Shown here piece by piece: positions 13,366-17,067 of a stretch of 17,067 nucleotides of DNA (position 1 is its first letter; each line of letters begins with the position of its first letter). The stretch spans positions 1 to 17,067 of the forward strand of contig CAZUDB010000063.1 in the NCBI GenBank assembly GCA_964619055.1, given 5' to 3'. The notes below the pieces were generated by a model. The model was not told the DNA's origin, made no database searches, and saw only the letters and a program-made list of their open reading frames with translations. Origin of the DNA: CAYVUM01 sp964619055 (GTDB lineage: Bacteria; Pseudomonadota; Alphaproteobacteria; Rhodospirillales; Defluviicoccaceae). A program made the position numbers and the translations under genes.

Positions 13366-14520
13366 ATGGCCCGGCAGGACGCTAAGTCCCATTCTAGCAC
13401 GTACGGTCTTGGCGTCGCCGACGTTGGGGGCGGCGGGGTGTCGGTCACGTTATCAGGGGACTGGCTTCTCGCGCGCGGCATGCCGGAGGCCGACGATCTC
13501 GTCCAGCATATGAAGCAAAGCCGTCCGAACCGGATCTCGATCGATTCGAACGGCCTTGGCCTGTGGGACGACGCCCTCGTCAACTACCTGATGCGCTTTA
13601 AGGAAGGCTGCGATAGCGCGGGTTTGACACTCGATACGTCAGGCCTGCCTGACGGGGCACGACGTCTCGTTGAACTGTCACTTGCGGTCCCCGAGCGCAA
13701 AGGAGCCACCCGCGCCAATAGTCGCTCAGGCCTTGTCGAAACCATCGGCGAGAAGGCACTCGCTGAGTGGAAAGATGCCAATGAGGCCGTCGCCTTCCTT
13801 GGCGAAGCAACCTTGATGTTCGGTCGGTTTTTTACGGGACGCGCCATCTTTCAGCGCCGCGACTTGCTGTTGATGATCCAGCAATGCGGCGCTGAGGCGT
13901 TGCCCATTGTCACGATCATCTCCCTGCTCGTCGGCATGATCCTCGGGTTCGTCGGCGCCGTGCAGCTCCAGGAGTTCGGGGCCGGCATCTTCGTTGCCGA
14001 CCTGGTCGGGATCGCCATGCTGCGCGAGATGGGCGCAATCATGACCGGCATCGCGTTGGCGGGCCGCACCGGCGCCGCGTTCGCTGCCCAGATCGGCACC
14101 ATGCAAGGTAATGAAGAGATCGATTCCCTCCGCACGCTGGGGGTGCCGCCGATGGATTTCTTGGTGCTGCCCAGGATGCTGGCACTGATGCTGATGATGC
14201 CGCTGCTCACGATTTACGCCGACGTTATCGGGATCTTTGGGGGCTGGTTGGTCGCAGTGAACGTTCTCGATATCAGCGCCATCGCATACTTCAACGAAAC
14301 CCGAGCCGCCGTTTCGCTGGCCGACTTCGCGATCGGCGTGTTCAAGGGTGTCGTGTTCGGTGTCGTCATAGCCACTGCTGGTTGCCTGCGCGGACTCCAA
14401 TGCGGGCGGAGCGCCGCCTCGGTGGGTATCGCCACGACTTCGGCCGTTGTGACCAGCATCGTTTACATCATCGTCATCGACGGATTTTTCGCCGTGCTGA
14501 CCACAATCATTGGAATCTAG
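13366..14520 (+). CDS. MlaE-family lipid ABC transporter permease with N-terminal STAS domain
   Basis: This 384-aa inner-membrane permease belongs to an MCE lipid transporter. The N-terminal 110 residues form a STAS/MlaB-like domain (VSVTLSGDWLLARG, then the LWDDALVNYLMRF and LDTSGLPDGARRLVELS helices). In other systems this is a separate MlaB subunit that supports the permease-ATPase contact. The MlaE part (about 140-384) has several hydrophobic helices and the family signature GRTGAAFAAQIGTMQGNEEI followed by DSLRTLGVPPMDFLVLPR, the cytoplasmic coupling region. It is first in a four-gene operon, 5 nt before the ATPase gene. The ATG at 13366 has only a weak Shine-Dalgarno, so the start is the least certain part. 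Confidence 0.9.
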   Translation: MARQDAKSHSSTYGLGVADVGGGGVSVTLSGDWLLARGMPEADDLVQHMKQSRPNRISIDSNGLGLWDDALVNYLMRFKEGCDSAGLTLDTSGLPDGARRLVELSLAVPERKGATRANSRSGLVETIGEKALAEWKDANEAVAFLGEATLMFGRFFTGRAIFQRRDLLLMIQQCGAEALPIVTIISLLVGMILGFVGAVQLQEFGAGIFVADLVGIAMLREMGAIMTGIALAGRTGAAFAAQIGTMQGNEEIDSLRTLGVPPMDFLVLPRMLALMLMMPLLTIYADVIGIFGGWLVAVNVLDISAIAYFNETRAAVSLADFAIGVFKGVVFGVVIATAGCLRGLQCGRSAASVGIATTSAVVTSIVYIIVIDGFFAVLTTIIGI

Positions 14521-14525
14521 GCGGA

Positions 14526-15296
14526 ATGGACGAACCCACTCCCCGCATCGAAATCCGCGATCTCGACATGGCGTTCGGCAGCTTCGTTGTGCAGCGCAAC
14601 CTCAACATTCGGATCGAGAAGGGCGAGATTTTCGTTGTCATGGGCGATTCGGGATGCGGGAAGTCGACGCTGCTGCGCCATATGATCGGCCTCATTCATC
14701 CGGCTCGCGGTGACATCTACTACGATGGCGTTGGCTTCTGGAGCGTGAACGATGAACGCCGCCTCCAGTTGAGCCGCCGGTTCGGGATCTTGTTCCAGTC
14801 AGGCGCGCTGTGGAGTTCGATGACGATCGCCGAGAATGTAGCGTTGCCGCTGCAGCAATACACCGACCTCACGCCCCCCGAGATTGCCGAGATCGTTGGC
14901 CTTAAGCTGGCGCTGGTGGGGCTTCGCGGCTTCGAGGACTACTATCCATCCGAGATCAGTGGCGGCATGTGCAAGCGCGCCGGACTGGCCCGCGCAATCG
15001 CACTCAACCCCGACGTCTTGTTCTTCGACGAGCCGTCGGCCGGCCTCGATCCCCTAAGCGCGCGCCGGCTCGACGAGTTGATTCTCGAACTGCGCGGCAG
15101 CATGAACTGCACCATCGTTGTCGTGACTCACGAGCTTGCCAGCATTTTTGCGATCGCCGACAGCTCGGTGTTTCTCGATGCCGAGACCAAGACAATGCTC
15201 GACATTGGGCCGCCGAAGGAGCTGATGGACGATTCACCGAGCGAGAAGGTCCGCAGGTTCCTGCGCCGCGGTGAGCCGGCCCCGAAGGCGGCCTAA
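14526..15296 (+). CDS. MlaF-family lipid ABC transporter ATPase
   Basis: This 256-aa ABC ATPase drives the MlaE permease. Walker A GDSGCGKST is at residues 40-48. The Q-loop lies in GILFQSG, the ABC signature SGGMCKR begins at about 145, and Walker B with the catalytic Glu is DVLFFDEP (D168, E169). The H-loop is in VVVTHELASIF. SGGM with a following K/R is usual in the MlaF branch. The start ATG at 14526 lies 5 nt after the permease stop. A longer frame from 14382 overlaps mlaE and is rejected. Confidence 0.92.
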   Translation: MDEPTPRIEIRDLDMAFGSFVVQRNLNIRIEKGEIFVVMGDSGCGKSTLLRHMIGLIHPARGDIYYDGVGFWSVNDERRLQLSRRFGILFQSGALWSSMTIAENVALPLQQYTDLTPPEIAEIVGLKLALVGLRGFEDYYPSEISGGMCKRAGLARAIALNPDVLFFDEPSAGLDPLSARRLDELILELRGSMNCTIVVVTHELASIFAIADSSVFLDAETKTMLDIGPPKELMDDSPSEKVRRFLRRGEPAPKAA

Positions 15297-15311
15297 GGGA
15301 ACAAGAGGCAT

Positions 15312-16346
15312 ATGAGCGCAAAGGCAAATCCCAAGACGATTGGCGTTTTCGTCGTCGGCGCCATCCTCCTTTTCGCCGCGTGTCTTGCTGTGTTCGGGGG
15401 CGGCAAGTTCTTAGAGAGAACCATCGGTTTCGTTGCCTTTTTCGACGGCTCAGTGGCCGGTCTGACCGTTGGTTCGTCGGTGACCTTAGACGGAGTTCCC
15501 GTCGGTACGGTGACTGACATCCAGGTCGAGTACAACATCGCGGAACTGGCGTCGCAAATTCCAGTCTTTTTCGAAATAACGCCGGACAAGTTCCGCATCG
15601 TTGGCGTAGATGGCCCGGCCGACCTCTCGGAGGATGCGGTTCGCGAGAGGATCAACAAGCTCGTTCAAAAGGGGCTGCGCGCGGAACTGACCTCGGTGAG
15701 CCTCGTGACAGGCCAGCTGGCGATCCAGCTCTCCATGCATCCCGGCACACCGGTCAACCTAGTCGATGTCAAGACCGACGTTCCGCAGATCCCGACGATT
15801 CCCTCGACAGTACAAAAGCTCATGGGCGAGCTACAGAAGCTCAAGCTGGACCAACTCGTCGAATCCGCTCACAAGCTTGTCGTTCATGCCGACACTCTGA
15901 TCACCACACCGGAGGCCAAGGCCGCCATTCCCGGCCTTCAGGCTTTGCTCGAAGACGCGCGCAAGTTCGTGAATAAGCTCAATGCGGAGGTCGGACCTCT
16001 GGCGGCGAGTGTCCTCAAGGCGGCAGACTCCGCAACCGATGCTTTCGACGACGGAAAGAGCGTGATTGCACAACTGGATACGGAGCTCACGCCGGCGGTT
16101 GCCGATCTCCGCCGGCTCATCCGTGAAGTTCAGGCGTCCCTGCCGGGAACGATGAAACAGCTCGATTCAGCTCTGTCCAGTGCTCGTTCGGCGCTGGACA
16201 CTGCCGATAAGACGATTGACCCCAATTCGGGTACCATGAAGGACCTGCGCCGCGCTCTCGTCGAGTTCGCAGCGGCGTCACGCTCCGTCCGCAACTTGGC
16301 CAACGAGGTGGAACGCAACCCGAGCATTCTGATCCGAGGCAAATGA
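15312..16346 (+). CDS. MlaD/MCE-domain lipid-binding protein
   Basis: This 344-aa periplasmic protein is anchored by one N-terminal membrane helix (about 9-29, IGVFVVGAILLFAACLAVFG). A single MCE domain follows (about 38-115, GSVAGLTVGSSVTLDGVPVG). After it comes a long, mostly helical C-terminal region (about 165-344) with many Leu/Lys/Asp. MCE proteins form rings that pass lipid between the permease and the periplasm. E. coli MlaD is about half this length; the long helical tail resembles MCE proteins that extend toward the outer membrane. It has an AAGAGG Shine-Dalgarno and lies 15 nt after the ATPase gene. Confidence 0.88.
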   Translation: MSAKANPKTIGVFVVGAILLFAACLAVFGGGKFLERTIGFVAFFDGSVAGLTVGSSVTLDGVPVGTVTDIQVEYNIAELASQIPVFFEITPDKFRIVGVDGPADLSEDAVRERINKLVQKGLRAELTSVSLVTGQLAIQLSMHPGTPVNLVDVKTDVPQIPTIPSTVQKLMGELQKLKLDQLVESAHKLVVHADTLITTPEAKAAIPGLQALLEDARKFVNKLNAEVGPLAASVLKAADSATDAFDDGKSVIAQLDTELTPAVADLRRLIREVQASLPGTMKQLDSALSSARSALDTADKTIDPNSGTMKDLRRALVEFAAASRSVRNLANEVERNPSILIRGK

Positions 16347-16948
16347 CCATGGTTTTGCAAACGACGCGACTGGGCCTCTGTTTGGCCGTCTTTGCCGCCC
16401 TTGGCGTGCTGGGCTGCGAGAGCAGGCCGACCAACTTCTACTACTTGGAATCGCTGGGCCCTCCGGCGTTTGATCCGGTGACGCCAAGGGCGAAGCTTGT
16501 CGTGGAGGAGGTCAATCTACCACAGTACCTTGACCGGCCCGACATCGTCAGCCAGGCGGCGGGTAACCGCCTAGATGTACCGGACATCGAAAAGTGGGCT
16601 GAGCCCCTTCAAGATGGCGTAGCACGCGTGCTGCGAGCCGACTTGGCCTACCTCCTGGCGGACCGCGGCGTTGTTGTGGTCCCCGCCGAATTTACGAATG
16701 GGGATGTCCAGGTTTTTGTCAACGTCTCGCGCTTCGAGGTTACGGCGTCGGCGGAAGCCGTAATTGAGGCACAATGGAGAATCGTGCGCATGGACGCCGG
16801 CACCGAGCTCGCACTTCGCCGCTCCGAGCACCGTCTCGCCGTTTCTGGGGAGGGCTACGACGCTATCACCGGCGCGTTGAACGAAACGCTGCACGCGCTT
16901 AGCCGCGACATCGCCAATGCCGCTGCCGTGCAAATCTATCGACCATGA
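16343..16948 (+). CDS. PqiC-like ABC-type transport auxiliary lipoprotein
   Basis: This 201-aa outer-membrane lipoprotein has a signal peptide with lipobox VLGC and C25 as lipidation site. The body fits the ABC_trans_aux family (PqiC/YmbA): NFYYLESLGPP, then KLVVEEVNLPQYLDRPDIV, a WAEPLQDGVARVLRADLAYL helix and a C-terminal helix ending LSRDIANAAAVQIY. Such lipoproteins are partners of MCE systems at the outer membrane. The ATG overlaps the MlaD stop as ATGA with a GAGG Shine-Dalgarno, so the two are translationally coupled. It closes the operon. Confidence 0.87.
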   Translation: MTMVLQTTRLGLCLAVFAALGVLGCESRPTNFYYLESLGPPAFDPVTPRAKLVVEEVNLPQYLDRPDIVSQAAGNRLDVPDIEKWAEPLQDGVARVLRADLAYLLADRGVVVVPAEFTNGDVQVFVNVSRFEVTASAEAVIEAQWRIVRMDAGTELALRRSEHRLAVSGEGYDAITGALNETLHALSRDIANAAAVQIYRP

Positions 16949-16978
16949 ACCCCCGATCAAACTGGCTTAAGCCTTAGA

Positions 16979-17033
16979 GCAGGTGTGCCTGCCCCAAGGT
17001 TTGCAACCGGAATTTTATCGGACCCAACGGTCC
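16979..17033. other. Two short hairpins after the lipid-transport operon
   Basis: GCAGG-tgtg-CCTGC (16979-16992) and GGACC-caac-GGTCC (17020-17033) are perfect 5-bp hairpins with tetraloops, 30 and 70 nt after the operon's last stop. Neither has a T-run, so they are weak terminator candidates at best. Nothing else is identifiable up to the window edge. Confidence 0.3.
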
Positions 17034-17067
17034 AATGTGGGGGGCCAAGCCCACCCGGCACCGATCT

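Noticed and set aside
13124..13385. Two plus-strand frames of 66 codons before the permease gene
   Set aside because: No Shine-Dalgarno, random-looking composition, and the second overlaps the permease start.

Overview
The window looks like chromosomal DNA of a GC-rich alphaproteobacterium. The signs are GC-rich coding with ordinary bacterial start sites, a tRNA-Thr(UGU) 3' end of alphaproteobacterial type, and an MCE lipid-transport operon of proteobacterial type. I cannot name the genus. The window has three parts: the end of an integrated element, a copper/silver efflux cluster set among insertion-sequence wreckage, and a lipid-transport operon.

Region 1 (about 1-4911) is the integrase-proximal end of an integrative element. 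On the minus strand, reading away from the attachment site, it carries a P4-type tyrosine integrase, an unknown protein overlapping it by 4 nt, an AlpA-like excisionase/regulator, a zinc-finger/Toprim primase and a RepA-like hexameric helicase ATPase. Just past the helicase gene lies a non-coding block with a DnaA-box-like 9-mer in an AT-rich tract and ten CGTTCC/GGAACG elements in about 270 bp. I read this block as the element's replication origin. At 4863-4911 there is only the 3' half of a tRNA-Thr gene, so this is the distal att copy. The intact tRNA and the element's other end should lie to the left, outside the window. No capsid, conjugation or relaxase gene is visible, so a phage-satellite-like or mobilizable replicating island is the best guess.

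Region 2 (about 4912-12400) holds cusB-cusA-cusF on the plus strand: periplasmic adaptor, RND pump and small periplasmic metallochaperone. The pump keeps the three Cu(I)/Ag(I) methionines at the same spacing as I recall for E. coli CusA (M566, M616, M665 here). The adaptor carries two extra CusF domains in tandem at its C-terminus, so the operon encodes three CusF modules with the same His-Trp-Met-Met spacing. No outer-membrane CusC partner and no metal-responsive regulator are in the window. IS3-family remnants lie on both sides of the cluster. The right-hand one is a transposase broken by two short insertions (one of them inside a catalytic Asp codon) and appears to sit within a small unknown gene. 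A 56-aa ORF with a strong Shine-Dalgarno sequence lies beyond it, followed by a hairpin.

Region 3 (about 12400-17067) starts with roughly 1 kb without a convincing gene. It continues with a tight operon: STAS-MlaE permease, MlaF ATPase, MlaD/MCE substrate-binding protein and a PqiC-like outer-membrane lipoprotein. This is a complete inner-membrane ABC lipid transporter with an MCE bridge and an outer-membrane lipoprotein partner.
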